Part shown: in pieces, positions 48,841 to 57,966 of the stretch | Layout of the letters: each line of letters begins with the position of its first letter | Numbering within the stretch: position 1 is the stretch's first letter | The notes under the pieces: generated by a model | What the model was told of the DNA's origin: nothing | The model's input: only the letters and a program-made list of their open reading frames with translations | Database searches by the model: none | Translations under genes and position numbers: made by a program | Assembly: GCA_902594145.1 (NCBI GenBank) | Contig: CACJLA010000003.1 | Location: 1 to 64,000 of the forward strand | Reading direction: 5' to 3' | Source of the DNA: an uncultured Alphaproteobacteria bacterium | Lineage (GTDB): Bacteria; Pseudomonadota; Alphaproteobacteria; HIMB59 | DNA length: 64,000 nucleotides

Positions 48841-50031
48841 CTATAGTAGGTCTACGAATCTTTTGTACCATACTTTATTTGAAAAAGAATCAATTTTTTT
48901 AAAAAAAACATTATTTTCTGAACTTTTATTGGTCAAAATCCAATAACTAGTGTATGTGGACATAATACTAGCATCATTTAAAACTTTAGGGATACCACAT
49001 GTCCTTGGTGGTTCTAAAAATTGTATGTCATGTCCAAACCTTCCTCGGAAATAATTATAAAAATTTTTAATCTTTGAGCCACCTCCTGTAAATACATACG
49101 AATAAAAACTATTGTCTTTTGGTAAAGACTTTAAAACTAGTTCAAATGTTTCATCTAAACGATCTATAATAATCTCCTTTAAATTATCATGTCCAACATT
49201 TTTTTTTTTATTATCACCAAACTCCTCCCAAATTGGTATTTCAACTGTTGAATTTCTAGTATCAGATAAGTCAATTGTGGAAATTTTAAGTTTTTCTGCA
49301 AAATCAAAACTTATGTTGTGAATATTAACTAAATCATTAGTAATTTTTTTGCTACCTTGCGGTATTTTTTTTATAAAATGTAAAACTTTATTTTTAATCA
49401 CAATAATATTAATGTTGTTAAAACCAAAATCTATTAGAATTACATTTGTCTTAGTTTTAGGTTTATTTTTTAAATAAAAATAATAAGAGGTTGTAGAGTC
49501 TAAATAATTTAAAATTTTAATTTGTAGTTTTTGAAATATATTATTTAAAAGATTAATTTGTTTTATATCAATCATTGAAACTAAAGAAATAATAGACAAT
49601 TTATTACAGTTTAAACCCACAGGATTGTCTGTAATTAATTTATCATCAATTTTGTAATGTGAGGTATAAAGATTATAATGATAATTATCATTCTGAGGAA
49701 TTTTAATCTTAGAAATTTTTCTTAAATCATTTTTTTCAATGATGGAACCATTTAGATTGAGATCTTTTTGTGTTTTCTTGATTTGAACACTTTGATTAGT
49801 CACAAGAATATATGCATCTCTAATAATATAATTAGCTTGTTTTTCTGCTTGGACGATAGAATGTTTAATACAGTCAATAAAATCATCAAAATTTTCAATT
49901 TCTTCTCCTGTATATCCTCTTGTTCTAGTCTTACCAGTTCCAATAATCGAAAACTCTTTATTTAGTTGGGAATAAATAATGGTTTTTATAGAAAAAGATC
50001 CGATCTCAATTATTGTTTTATAATTATCCAA
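48841..50031 (-). CDS. ftsA: Cell division protein FtsA
   Basis: An actin-like ATPase that tethers FtsZ to the membrane. 396 aa, near normal length. EIGSFSIKTIIYS at the start and IDFGFNNINI and FTGGGSKIKN later are the phosphate-binding motifs. The C-terminus (VWYKRFVDLL) resembles the amphipathic membrane-targeting helix. The sequence is quite diverged, but its place between ftsQ and ftsZ settles the call. Confidence 0.93.
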   Translation of the reverse strand: MDNYKTIIEIGSFSIKTIIYSQLNKEFSIIGTGKTRTRGYTGEEIENFDDFIDCIKHSIVQAEKQANYIIRDAYILVTNQSVQIKKTQKDLNLNGSIIEKNDLRKISKIKIPQNDNYHYNLYTSHYKIDDKLITDNPVGLNCNKLSIISLVSMIDIKQINLLNNIFQKLQIKILNYLDSTTSYYFYLKNKPKTKTNVILIDFGFNNINIIVIKNKVLHFIKKIPQGSKKITNDLVNIHNISFDFAEKLKISTIDLSDTRNSTVEIPIWEEFGDNKKKNVGHDNLKEIIIDRLDETFELVLKSLPKDNSFYSYVFTGGGSKIKNFYNYFRGRFGHDIQFLEPPRTCGIPKVLNDASIMSTYTSYWILTNKSSENNVFFKKIDSFSNKVWYKRFVDLL

Positions 50032-50679
50032 TTATTTTAATCTTATGGTTTTGTTATGGAAATTTCTTAAGTCCAAAAACTGACTATAATTAGTATTTTT
50101 ATCAATTAAATCAATATTATTTTTTATAAAATATAATAACTTGGTATCAATCACTTTAGGAAGCATAACGATTCTGCCATTACTTAAAACTAAATTGTAT
50201 CTCCTATCATCTATGTATTCTATTTGATCGATATTAAATAAAGAGGACAAGGATTGATAGTTTTCATTTAGGTAATTATTTATGTTAATACTGTTTTTAG
50301 AAATATCTATAAGATTGATTTTATTTAAATAGTTTGATTTGAAGTAATTGGATGGGGCTTTTATATTATCATAAAATATTACCTCTTTAGTTAAATTATT
50401 TATTGCAAAAGGTTGCTTTAGATTTATTTGAATATTAATTTCATTGTTATTTCGTTTTAATAAATAACTCTCTATAAATGAATATTTTTTTAGATATTCA
50501 TTAATATTATTGAAGTTATTTGTTATTTCAATTTCAAAATCTTCATTTATATCAGACTCAATAAAATTAATAATATCTAAAGGTTGTTTAATTAAATAGT
50601 TTATCGAAAAATAAACTAATAATATTAAAACTAAGATTGATAACAGATAGATTGAAATATCTTTAAATTTTATTTTCAT
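50032..50679 (-). CDS. ftsQ: Cell division protein FtsQ
   Basis: 215-aa bitopic inner-membrane protein: cytoplasmic start, one transmembrane helix at about 10-30, then a POTRA-like domain (from about 38) and beta domain in the periplasm. It links early and late divisome proteins. The sequence is strongly diverged and rich in Asn/Ile; the assignment leans on the topology and on its position between ddl (4-nt overlap) and ftsA (no gap). Confidence 0.85.
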   Translation of the reverse strand: MKIKFKDISIYLLSILVLILLVYFSINYLIKQPLDIINFIESDINEDFEIEITNNFNNINEYLKKYSFIESYLLKRNNNEINIQINLKQPFAINNLTKEVIFYDNIKAPSNYFKSNYLNKINLIDISKNSININNYLNENYQSLSSLFNIDQIEYIDDRRYNLVLSNGRIVMLPKVIDTKLLYFIKNNIDLIDKNTNYSQFLDLRNFHNKTIRLK

Positions 50680-51569
50680 AAAGATGAATTAATTATTTTT
50701 TTTAATAAGTATAAATAAGAAAAACTCTGGTAATTAGCTTGTTCAGGAGCTAGTGATAATTTCGTTAATCCTGGATGAGTATTCATTTCTAAAAAAAAAA
50801 TTTTTCCGTTTTTATTACTTATTATATAGTCTAGTCTTGCTATTCCTTTACAACTACAAACACGAAATATATCTTTTGATATTTTCATCAAAAAATTATA
50901 TTGCAATTTAGATATTCTAGCTGGAAGAAAATGAAGGCTCTTATTTTTTGTGTATTTTGCAATATAGTCATAATGTTTACTATCAAATTGAATTTCTGTA
51001 ACTCCAAGAGCCTTTATTTTATTATTATTTTCAATGACAGTTACAGTTAGTTCTTTTCCGTGAATAATTTCTTCTATTAAGTTTTGGTGATTATTTATTT
51101 TTTTTTTTAAGTCTTTTTTATTATTTAAAAACTTTATACCCTTAGAAGATCCTCCCCAATTTGGCTTTGAAATTACTGGAAATTTAATTTGATCTTTATA
51201 TGTAATCTCTTTGGGAGATAAAATATTTAGCTCTTTTTTGAGAAAGTTTTTTAATAAACGTTTATTGAAACATAAAGCTGATGAGATAGCCCCAGAGTGG
51301 GTAATCGGTATATTATTTTTTTGGGCAAACGAGTTTATGCCACCGTCCTCTCCAAACTCACCGTGGAGAGAATTAAAAATAATGTCTGTTTGATAATGTA
51401 AAATTTGTTCTAAGTTATTTTTTTTTAAATCTAGAAATTTAACATTAAATTTATTTTTTTTAAGACAGGAAAAAACATTTTTTCCTGACATAAGAGATAC
51501 TTCTCTCTCATCTGACCATCCACCTGCTACTACTAGTATTTTAATTAATTTAATTTTTTTATCTATCAA
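50676..51569 (-). CDS. ddl: D-alanine-D-alanine ligase
   Basis: ATP-grasp ligase of 297 aa that makes the D-Ala-D-Ala dipeptide for peptidoglycan. GGWSDEREVSLMSG (16-29), the HGEFGEDGGI loop, KPNWGGSSKGI, and the metal site ARLDYI with FLEMNTHPGLT are present. It overlaps murB and ftsQ by 4 nt each. Confidence 0.95.
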   Translation of the reverse strand: MIDKKIKLIKILVVAGGWSDEREVSLMSGKNVFSCLKKNKFNVKFLDLKKNNLEQILHYQTDIIFNSLHGEFGEDGGINSFAQKNNIPITHSGAISSALCFNKRLLKNFLKKELNILSPKEITYKDQIKFPVISKPNWGGSSKGIKFLNNKKDLKKKINNHQNLIEEIIHGKELTVTVIENNNKIKALGVTEIQFDSKHYDYIAKYTKNKSLHFLPARISKLQYNFLMKISKDIFRVCSCKGIARLDYIISNKNGKIFFLEMNTHPGLTKLSLAPEQANYQSFSYLYLLKKIINSSL

Positions 51570-52441
51570 TCTATAATTCTTAATTCTTTTTCTAGAATAA
51601 TATTGTGTTTATCTTTTACTCGTTTTTGAATTTTGGAAATAAATAAATCTATGTTGTTTGCACTTATATAAGGTTCATTTTCAAAAAAATTTGAATGTGC
51701 CTTAGACAATTTTATCGGACCAGTATAAAAGCTCTCATCAATTGAGGACTTAATTAGCTTCCAAGCACTTTGATTAATTGGGTTCTTAAAAATACTACCA
51801 CAACAATTCACTTTTTGGGGTTGAGATTTGTTTCTAATTTCTTCGTACTCGTGCATTAATTTTTTTATATTCTTCTGATTCCCATGAGAAATCTTGAATT
51901 TTCCGTATAAAATTATTGTATTATTTTTTTGAAAACCCCTTCGGTAATCAAATTGTAAATTTTTAATATTTTTTTCGTAAATCTTGTTATCATTAATGTC
52001 AAAATAAATGACACTAATTAATTTATCTTTTATTTCCTGTTTATAACAGCCAGCGTTCATATATATATTTCCTCCGATTGAACCTGGGATTGTGTATAGA
52101 AACTCATAGCCTGAAATACTTTTTTGATAGCAAAATTTAGATAAATAATTATCTAAAACTGCTGCACCAACTAACATGTAATCAGAATATATTTGTATAT
52201 TAGCAAAATCGCCTAGAAGCTTTATACCTATTCCTTTGAAACCCTCATCTTTGATTAATGTATTTGAAAGATTACCAATCACCAATAATGATTTGACTTT
52301 GATATCATTTCTACTAAATAAAATACTTAAATCGATTTGGTTATAAATTTTATAGAGATGGCTAATTTTACCACCGGACTTCAGCCAAGAATATTTAGCC
52401 GATGAATAGTTAATAACTAAATTTTTATTTTCTAGAGTCAT
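51566..52441 (-). CDS. murB: UDP-N-acetylenolpyruvoylglucosamine reductase
   Basis: FAD enzyme reducing UDP-GlcNAc-enolpyruvate to UDP-MurNAc. 291 aa of the type I/IIb kind: SWLKSGGKISHLY near 18-30, IPGSIGGNIYMNAG with the FAD-binding glycines, the YRRGFQ motif, and the catalytic Ser in CCGSIFKNP near 214. The two consecutive Cys before the Ser are slightly unusual. It overlaps murC by 17 nt at its start and ddl by 4 nt. Confidence 0.95.
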   Translation of the reverse strand: MTLENKNLVINYSSAKYSWLKSGGKISHLYKIYNQIDLSILFSRNDIKVKSLLVIGNLSNTLIKDEGFKGIGIKLLGDFANIQIYSDYMLVGAAVLDNYLSKFCYQKSISGYEFLYTIPGSIGGNIYMNAGCYKQEIKDKLISVIYFDINDNKIYEKNIKNLQFDYRRGFQKNNTIILYGKFKISHGNQKNIKKLMHEYEEIRNKSQPQKVNCCGSIFKNPINQSAWKLIKSSIDESFYTGPIKLSKAHSNFFENEPYISANNIDLFISKIQKRVKDKHNIILEKELRIID

Positions 52442-53819
52442 AAAAAAAACGGATTTGATTTGAAATATCTCCCGCTCCAGCGCAAATAATTATGCTTTCA
52501 CTTTTATTTATTATAAATTGATCTAATAAGTTAAATAAATCTCGGTAATTATCAATATATTTAGTTTTTTGATTATTTAAAACATTTAAATCATTTACTA
52601 AATTTTTTGAATTTTTCATACCTTTTTTATAACTCTCACCTGCCTCATATGTTTTTAAAATTATCAAGTTATTGGTATTACTTAACACACGCAAGTATTC
52701 ACTATATAAATCATTTAATCTAGTGTACCTATGGGGTTCAATTACTAAGATAATATGTTTCTTGTTATACAGTGACAAAATATTAATTAATTTTTCAATT
52801 TCAGTAGGATGATGTGCATAATCGTCAATAAATGTTGTTTTCTTTAATTTACCAAGAATATTCATTCTTCTTTTAGTTCCCAAAAAATTAAATATATGTG
52901 ACTTTTTTATTTTATATCCTAAGTCATCTACAATAGATAGAACAGCGGTTATATTTTGTACATTGTGCTCACCTAATAAATTTGTAGATAAGTTCTTTGC
53001 TATAATTTTTCGTCCTTTAAGGATATCAAATGATGATTTTTTATTGGTTAACTTTATTAATTTATAGCTATAGTCTGCTTTTGTATTTGAACCAAATGTT
53101 ATTAAATTTTTAGAATATTTTTTTAATGAAAAGAGGAAATGGTCTTCATTATTTATAAAAATTCTTACATCTTTTTTTGTCAGACTTAGAATATAATTTT
53201 TAATATTGGATTTAAAATTAGAATAGGATTTATAAAAATCAATGTGCTCTCTATCAACATTTAAAAATAATAAGTATTTTGGACTTAATTTAAATACAGT
53301 ACCATCACTCTCATCAGCCTCAACCACTACATAATTGCTATTAGTAAGATATATATTTTTTCCAAAATTCTGCATGATACCTCCAGAAATAATAGTTGGA
53401 TTAAGGCCTGCGCGAACTAACAAATATCCCAGAATAGAGGTAGTTGATGTTTTCCCATGCGATCCAGATACTACAATTGTGAATTTATCTTTACATATCA
53501 GCTGAAGAAGTTTTGATCTATTGAAACATGGAATTTTATTTTTTTTGGCTTCTTTAATTTCAGGGTTATTTTTAATTGCAGAAGAGTAAAATATAATATC
53601 TCTGTCTTTAATATTTGAAGATTTATGACCAATAAATACTGGTATTTTATGTTTTTCTAGATTTACAGTACTAGTATTATAAGCAATATCACTTCCAGTA
53701 ACATTAATATTATTTTTTTTTAAATAAATAGCTAAAGCACTCATACCAATACCATTGATACCAACAATATGGACATTACTTGATGCTAATTCTGAAAATT
53801 TCATCTCGTAGTGTAACAA
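52425..53819 (-). CDS. murC: UDP-N-acetylmuramate-L-alanine ligase
   Basis: Adds L-Ala to UDP-MurNAc, the first peptide step. 464 aa. The N-terminal GINGIGMSALA (19-29) Rossmann motif, the ATP loop SGSHGKTSTTS, EADESDGT, and FIDDYAHHPTEI are typical of MurC. It overlaps murG and murB by 19 and 17 nt. Confidence 0.96.
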   Translation of the reverse strand: MLHYEMKFSELASSNVHIVGINGIGMSALAIYLKKNNINVTGSDIAYNTSTVNLEKHKIPVFIGHKSSNIKDRDIIFYSSAIKNNPEIKEAKKNKIPCFNRSKLLQLICKDKFTIVVSGSHGKTSTTSILGYLLVRAGLNPTIISGGIMQNFGKNIYLTNSNYVVVEADESDGTVFKLSPKYLLFLNVDREHIDFYKSYSNFKSNIKNYILSLTKKDVRIFINNEDHFLFSLKKYSKNLITFGSNTKADYSYKLIKLTNKKSSFDILKGRKIIAKNLSTNLLGEHNVQNITAVLSIVDDLGYKIKKSHIFNFLGTKRRMNILGKLKKTTFIDDYAHHPTEIEKLINILSLYNKKHIILVIEPHRYTRLNDLYSEYLRVLSNTNNLIILKTYEAGESYKKGMKNSKNLVNDLNVLNNQKTKYIDNYRDLFNLLDQFIINKSESIIICAGAGDISNQIRFFYDSRK

Positions 53820-54802
53820 ATGATTTTTTCAATCGTATGAGGATTAATTAGTGAATTGAAATAAAATTTGCTAATAATATTTTTTTTATTCGGTATTTGA
53901 AATTTTTTTAGACTCATATTGTGAGAAGAAAAATAATTTAAATTAATTTTTTGATGTTGATCTCTAGAAATTAAGTGAGGCATAAAGAAAACATTATTAG
54001 TGTAGTATAAAATTTCATTTATAGAACCTGAACCGGATCTAGAAAGTATAAAATCATATTCTTTAAAATTAAGATTATTTTCAAATACAAAAAATGAGAA
54101 ATTATCATTATCAACAAGATCTTCATATTTTTTTTTATAAATATCTACATAAACGTCTGGTATTTGAATGAAAAATTTTGTTTTCTTTATATATTTCCTA
54201 TCTAAAATTTTTATTTCCTCTAACATTTTATTATTTAATTCTAAAGAACCTGCACTACCGCCCATTAATAGAACATTTACAAACTTATCATCAAGTTTTT
54301 GTCTTGGTTTATTTGTATCTAAAAAAAAATTACCGACAAATATTTCTTTACAACGAATATTAACTTTTGGAAAAGAAATGAATACATTTTTAGCAATTAA
54401 ATAATTTATTTTATTAGCTAAACCAAAAATAGTATTTTGTTCATGTATATAAATTTTATTAGAAGATAAAAAAATAATATTAAATAATTTTGAAATTAAT
54501 AATATAGGCGTTGTAATGAAACCACCAAAACCTATCAGGATTAATTTTCTATTGAATAGAAACAGTAATGATACTTTTAAAAATATTTTCAAAATAAATG
54601 AAAATTTGTTTTTAGAGCTTACTATAAGTTTATTTATTTTATTATTTTTAATTTTATGAAGATAATTTTTTCCTATATCATTAGTTATAAACAGAATTTT
54701 GCTTGGTTCTTTTATTTCACTTAAACTATTAAGATACTTTATTGCAGGAAGGATATGACCTGCTGATGACCCTGCTATTGCGATGAATTTAATTTTTTTC
54801 AA
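53801..54802 (-). CDS. murG: MurG N-acetylglucosaminyltransferase (lipid II synthase)
   Basis: Transfers GlcNAc to lipid I at the inner membrane. 333 aa, shorter than the usual 355-370. The glycine loops AGSSAGHILPAI (8-19) and LMGGSAGSLELN, the IGFGGFITTP motif and the donor-binding SRSGSGSINEI are visible. It overlaps murC by 19 nt and the upstream small membrane protein by 14 nt. It is the first murein gene here; ftsW and murD, its usual upstream neighbours, are not present. Confidence 0.94.
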   Translation of the reverse strand: MKKIKFIAIAGSSAGHILPAIKYLNSLSEIKEPSKILFITNDIGKNYLHKIKNNKINKLIVSSKNKFSFILKIFLKVSLLFLFNRKLILIGFGGFITTPILLISKLFNIIFLSSNKIYIHEQNTIFGLANKINYLIAKNVFISFPKVNIRCKEIFVGNFFLDTNKPRQKLDDKFVNVLLMGGSAGSLELNNKMLEEIKILDRKYIKKTKFFIQIPDVYVDIYKKKYEDLVDNDNFSFFVFENNLNFKEYDFILSRSGSGSINEILYYTNNVFFMPHLISRDQHQKINLNYFSSHNMSLKKFQIPNKKNIISKFYFNSLINPHTIEKIICYTTR

Positions 54803-55064
54803 TGACTATTTCTTTCAAAACTTTATTTGTTTTTATATCTATTATTTGAAAAATTACCTTCTTATTCTGTGTAAGTTTTTGTTGATATTGATTTTCATTA
54901 ATTAAGTAAACATTACTCAAATCAATATTTTTATTAGTTATTATTGCAGAATTATTGTTATTACTCATTTTATAGAAAATACCAAAAATTATTGCTATTA
55001 TTCCTGCAATTATTAATAAACCTTGAACTATAACTAAACTAAATAAAAGTTTTTTTTTTAACAT
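54789..55064 (-). CDS. Small single-pass membrane protein, unknown function
   Basis: A 91-aa protein with a positively charged start (MLKKK), one long hydrophobic helix at about 6-31, then a short soluble domain of about 60 residues (KKVIFQIIDIKTNKVLKE near the end). It resembles in size and layout small uncharacterised membrane proteins found near rluA/rpoH in alphaproteobacteria, but I cannot name a family with confidence. It overlaps murG by 14 nt, and its ATG is 7 bp from the divergent rluA-type ATG. Confidence 0.72.
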   Translation of the reverse strand: MLKKKLLFSLVIVQGLLIIAGIIAIIFGIFYKMSNNNNSAIITNKNIDLSNVYLINENQYQQKLTQNKKVIFQIIDIKTNKVLKEIVIEKN

Positions 55065-55071
55065 ATATCCT

Positions 55072-55821
55072 ATGAATAAATCATATATTTATAAAGATTT
55101 TAGAATAGAAATATTATACGAGGACAGTGATATAGCAATATTAAATAAACCCCATGGTCTTCTTACACATAAAAAAAATGAATTTGACGACAGCCCAAGC
55201 TTACAAGATAGTCTAAAAGATCAATTTAAAATAAATGATGATGAGGGCTTTAAAGAGGGTATAGTTCATCGTCTAGACAAAGATACAAGTGGGGTTATAA
55301 TTATTACAAAAAATCTTACTTCTAAAAATAAATTCAGGGAAATGTTTAAAAAAAGAAATATAAAAAAAAATTATCTAGCTTTTACCTATGGTGTACTTAA
55401 CAAAAACAACTTCGAAATAAATAAAAATATTTCAAGAAATAAAGTTCACAGAACAAAATTTAATATTTCTGAAAATTTCGGAAAAAATGCAATCACTAAA
55501 GTCTCAAGTGTTAATACTTTTCACGGCTCTATAAGTCTTTTAAATTGTGAAATTATTACCGGTAGAACGCATCAAATTAGAGTTCACCTTTTAAGCTTAG
55601 GTCTTCCGATTATTGGAGACAAAGATTATAGCTTTAATAAGGAGCAAAAATTTCGTTTGAATAATATGACTAATAATCTTAGAAGTTTAATTTCATTATT
55701 TCCTAGACAAGCTTTACACTCACATAAAATAGAATTTGATCATCCAATTTTAGAAAAACACATTATAATAACTTGTGATTTACCTGATGACATGAAAGAT
55801 TTAAACAATAATTTGCAATGA
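55072..55821 (+). CDS. RluA-family pseudouridine synthase
   Basis: 249 aa with the RluA/RluD catalytic core: LNKPHGLLTH (24-33), the active-site HRLDKDTSG (66-74, Asp69 catalytic) and GRTHQIRVHL. The N-terminal S4 RNA-binding domain typical of RluD and RluC is absent and there is no room for it upstream (in-frame TGA at 55024-55026), so RluA-like tRNA/23S specificity is possible. In alphaproteobacteria an RluD-type gene commonly precedes rpoH as here. It overlaps rpoH by 4 nt. Confidence 0.87.
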   Translation: MNKSYIYKDFRIEILYEDSDIAILNKPHGLLTHKKNEFDDSPSLQDSLKDQFKINDDEGFKEGIVHRLDKDTSGVIIITKNLTSKNKFREMFKKRNIKKNYLAFTYGVLNKNNFEINKNISRNKVHRTKFNISENFGKNAITKVSSVNTFHGSISLLNCEIITGRTHQIRVHLLSLGLPIIGDKDYSFNKEQKFRLNNMTNNLRSLISLFPRQALHSHKIEFDHPILEKHIIITCDLPDDMKDLNNNLQ

Positions 55822-56711
55822 AAATAGAAAATAAAAATTTACTGCCTGTTATTACCTCTGAAAATGATGTTTATCCTTATTTAAAAAAGATAAATCAGTT
55901 TCCTATTTTGACAGATGAAGAGGAAAAAAGACTTGCTATAGATTGGCTCAGAAATGGCGATACTAAAGCTGCTCAAAAACTTGTGACTAGCCATTTACGA
56001 CTAGTTGCAAAAATAGCCTTGGGTTACAAAGGATATGGCTTACCTTTATTTGATTTAATTTCTGAGGGTAATTTGGGTCTTATTCAAGCTATAAGAAAGT
56101 TTGATCCTGAAAAGGGGTTTAGATTAGCAACTTATGCTATATGGTGGATTAGAGCCTCTATTCAAGAGTATGTCTTACACAGTTGGTCACTTGTTAAAAT
56201 AGGAACTACAGCAGCTCAAAAAAAGCTTTTTTTTAACCTTCGAAGGCTTAGAAATCAACTAAAAAAATATGAAGAGGGTTACTTAACTAATGATCAAATT
56301 AAATCTATTTCAGATGATCTTGGAGTAACACAGGAAGAAGTAAGGCAAATGGAAGGTAGGGTCTTTAATCAAGATTTTTCTTTAAACACTCCTCTAAATG
56401 ATGAAAATGACTCAGAGTGGTTAGATCAAGTAGAGGATGAGACTATCGATACTGTCTCGAAGGTTGAACAAGGTGATGAATTAAAAAAAAGGAAAGATCT
56501 TTACGAACAAGCTGTTACTAAACTTGAACCAAGAGAGATAGAAATATTAACTGCAAGACGACTAGATGAAGAACCTAAAACATTAGAGGACTTAAGCCAG
56601 AAGTATTCAATTAGTAGGGAAAGAGTCAGGCAAATAGAGAATAAGGCTATAAAAAAACTTCAAGATGAAATCAAAATTATCTCTGATCAAAAACTTTTAA
56701 CAAAATCTTAA
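55818..56711 (+). CDS. rpoH: Heat-shock RNA polymerase sigma factor RpoH (sigma-32)
   Basis: 297 aa with regions 2 to 4 of the sigma-70 family: FDLISEGNLGLIQAIRKFD (78-96, core binding), TYAIWWIRASIQEY (105-118, -10 recognition), and a C-terminal helix-turn-helix with SRERVRQIENKA. The RpoH box QKKLFFNLR (134-142) separates it from RpoD. It directs heat-shock transcription; in E. coli it is degraded by FtsH, which is also in this window at 60040. It overlaps the pseudouridine synthase by 4 nt and faces purA. Confidence 0.96.
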   Translation: MKIENKNLLPVITSENDVYPYLKKINQFPILTDEEEKRLAIDWLRNGDTKAAQKLVTSHLRLVAKIALGYKGYGLPLFDLISEGNLGLIQAIRKFDPEKGFRLATYAIWWIRASIQEYVLHSWSLVKIGTTAAQKKLFFNLRRLRNQLKKYEEGYLTNDQIKSISDDLGVTQEEVRQMEGRVFNQDFSLNTPLNDENDSEWLDQVEDETIDTVSKVEQGDELKKRKDLYEQAVTKLEPREIEILTARRLDEEPKTLEDLSQKYSISRERVRQIENKAIKKLQDEIKIISDQKLLTKS

Positions 56712-56712
56712 A

Positions 56713-57966
56713 CTACCTAATAATAGTTTGATTTCTCTCAGGACCCAATGAAATAATTTTAATAGGAATATTTAAATAATTTTCTATATATGCAATATAT
56801 TTTATTAAATTATCAGGTAGACTTTCAAACATACTTAAATCTTTTATTTCACCCCAACCGGAAAAAACTTCAAAATCACTCTCCACTAAAGATAATGACT
56901 CTAGAATATTGCTTTCACTGAAATTCACATCCTCATATTTTTTTGAATTATAGCTTTTGCATACTTTAATTTCTGAAAGACTGTTTAACACATCCGCTTT
57001 AGTCATACAAAGTTCATTTACACGATTTATTTCACAACTATATTTTAATGATACCAAATCAAGCCAACCACACCTTCTTTTTCTTTTTGTCACTGTTCCA
57101 ATTTCGACACCTTTTTCAGCTATGTAATCTCCAATATTATCAAATAATTCAGATGGAAATGGACCATTTCCAACTCTAGTAGAGTAAGCTTTAAATATTC
57201 CAACTGTTTGATAATCGACTTGTAATGCTGAACCAATAACAATATTTGATGAAACAGTATTAGATGAAGTTACAAAAGGATATGATCCATGATCTAAATC
57301 AAGTAATGCTCCTTGAGCGCCCTCAAATAATATATTCTTATTTTTGAAACCTTTTTTTATGAAAGAATTATCAACTATTATTTCTTTAGCTAAATCATAA
57401 AAAATAAGTAAATCTGTAATAGTTTGTTCTATATTAATTTTACTTTCACTGAAACTTTCTAAAATAGGGTCATAAAACTTCTTTATCGAATGCAATTTTT
57501 CTTCAATTACATTTTTAGATTTTAAGTCATAGAGTTTAATACTTTTTCTTCCTACTTTATCTTGATATGCGGGACCAATACCCTTTGAAGTAGTACCAAT
57601 TTTTTTTTCAATATTTAAAATTGACTCATTTATTTTGTCCAGTTGCTTATGATAATCTAAAATTAGAGATATGTTTGATGAAAGATACAGCTTTGGATTA
57701 TTAATCTTTTTTTTAATTTGATTATACTCATTAAAAAAATGATTAGGATCAAGAACCACACCCTGACCTAAAAAACAAATCTTTCCTCGAATGATACCTG
57801 ACGGGATGAGGTTTAATTTATATGTTGTATCATCGACTATTACGGTATGGCCGGCATTATTACCACCCTGATATCTTACTACTAAATCATAATTTTCAGA
57901 GAGATAATCAACTATTTTGCCCTTGCCTTCATCACCCCACTGAAGTCCAATAACTGCTTTATGCAT
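56713..57966 (-). CDS. purA: Adenylosuccinate synthetase
   Basis: Joins IMP and aspartate with GTP, the first step to AMP; purB at 12155 does the second. 417 aa. QWGDEGKGKIVD (9-20), GNNAGHTV (36-43), the GTTSKGIGPAY loop and TKRKRRCGWLD are intact. It overlaps the hisZ stop by 1 nt, and is separated by a single base from the end of convergent rpoH. Confidence 0.97.
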   Translation of the reverse strand: MHKAVIGLQWGDEGKGKIVDYLSENYDLVVRYQGGNNAGHTVIVDDTTYKLNLIPSGIIRGKICFLGQGVVLDPNHFFNEYNQIKKKINNPKLYLSSNISLILDYHKQLDKINESILNIEKKIGTTSKGIGPAYQDKVGRKSIKLYDLKSKNVIEEKLHSIKKFYDPILESFSESKINIEQTITDLLIFYDLAKEIIVDNSFIKKGFKNKNILFEGAQGALLDLDHGSYPFVTSSNTVSSNIVIGSALQVDYQTVGIFKAYSTRVGNGPFPSELFDNIGDYIAEKGVEIGTVTKRKRRCGWLDLVSLKYSCEINRVNELCMTKADVLNSLSEIKVCKSYNSKKYEDVNFSESNILESLSLVESDFEVFSGWGEIKDLSMFESLPDNLIKYIAYIENYLNIPIKIISLGPERNQTIIR

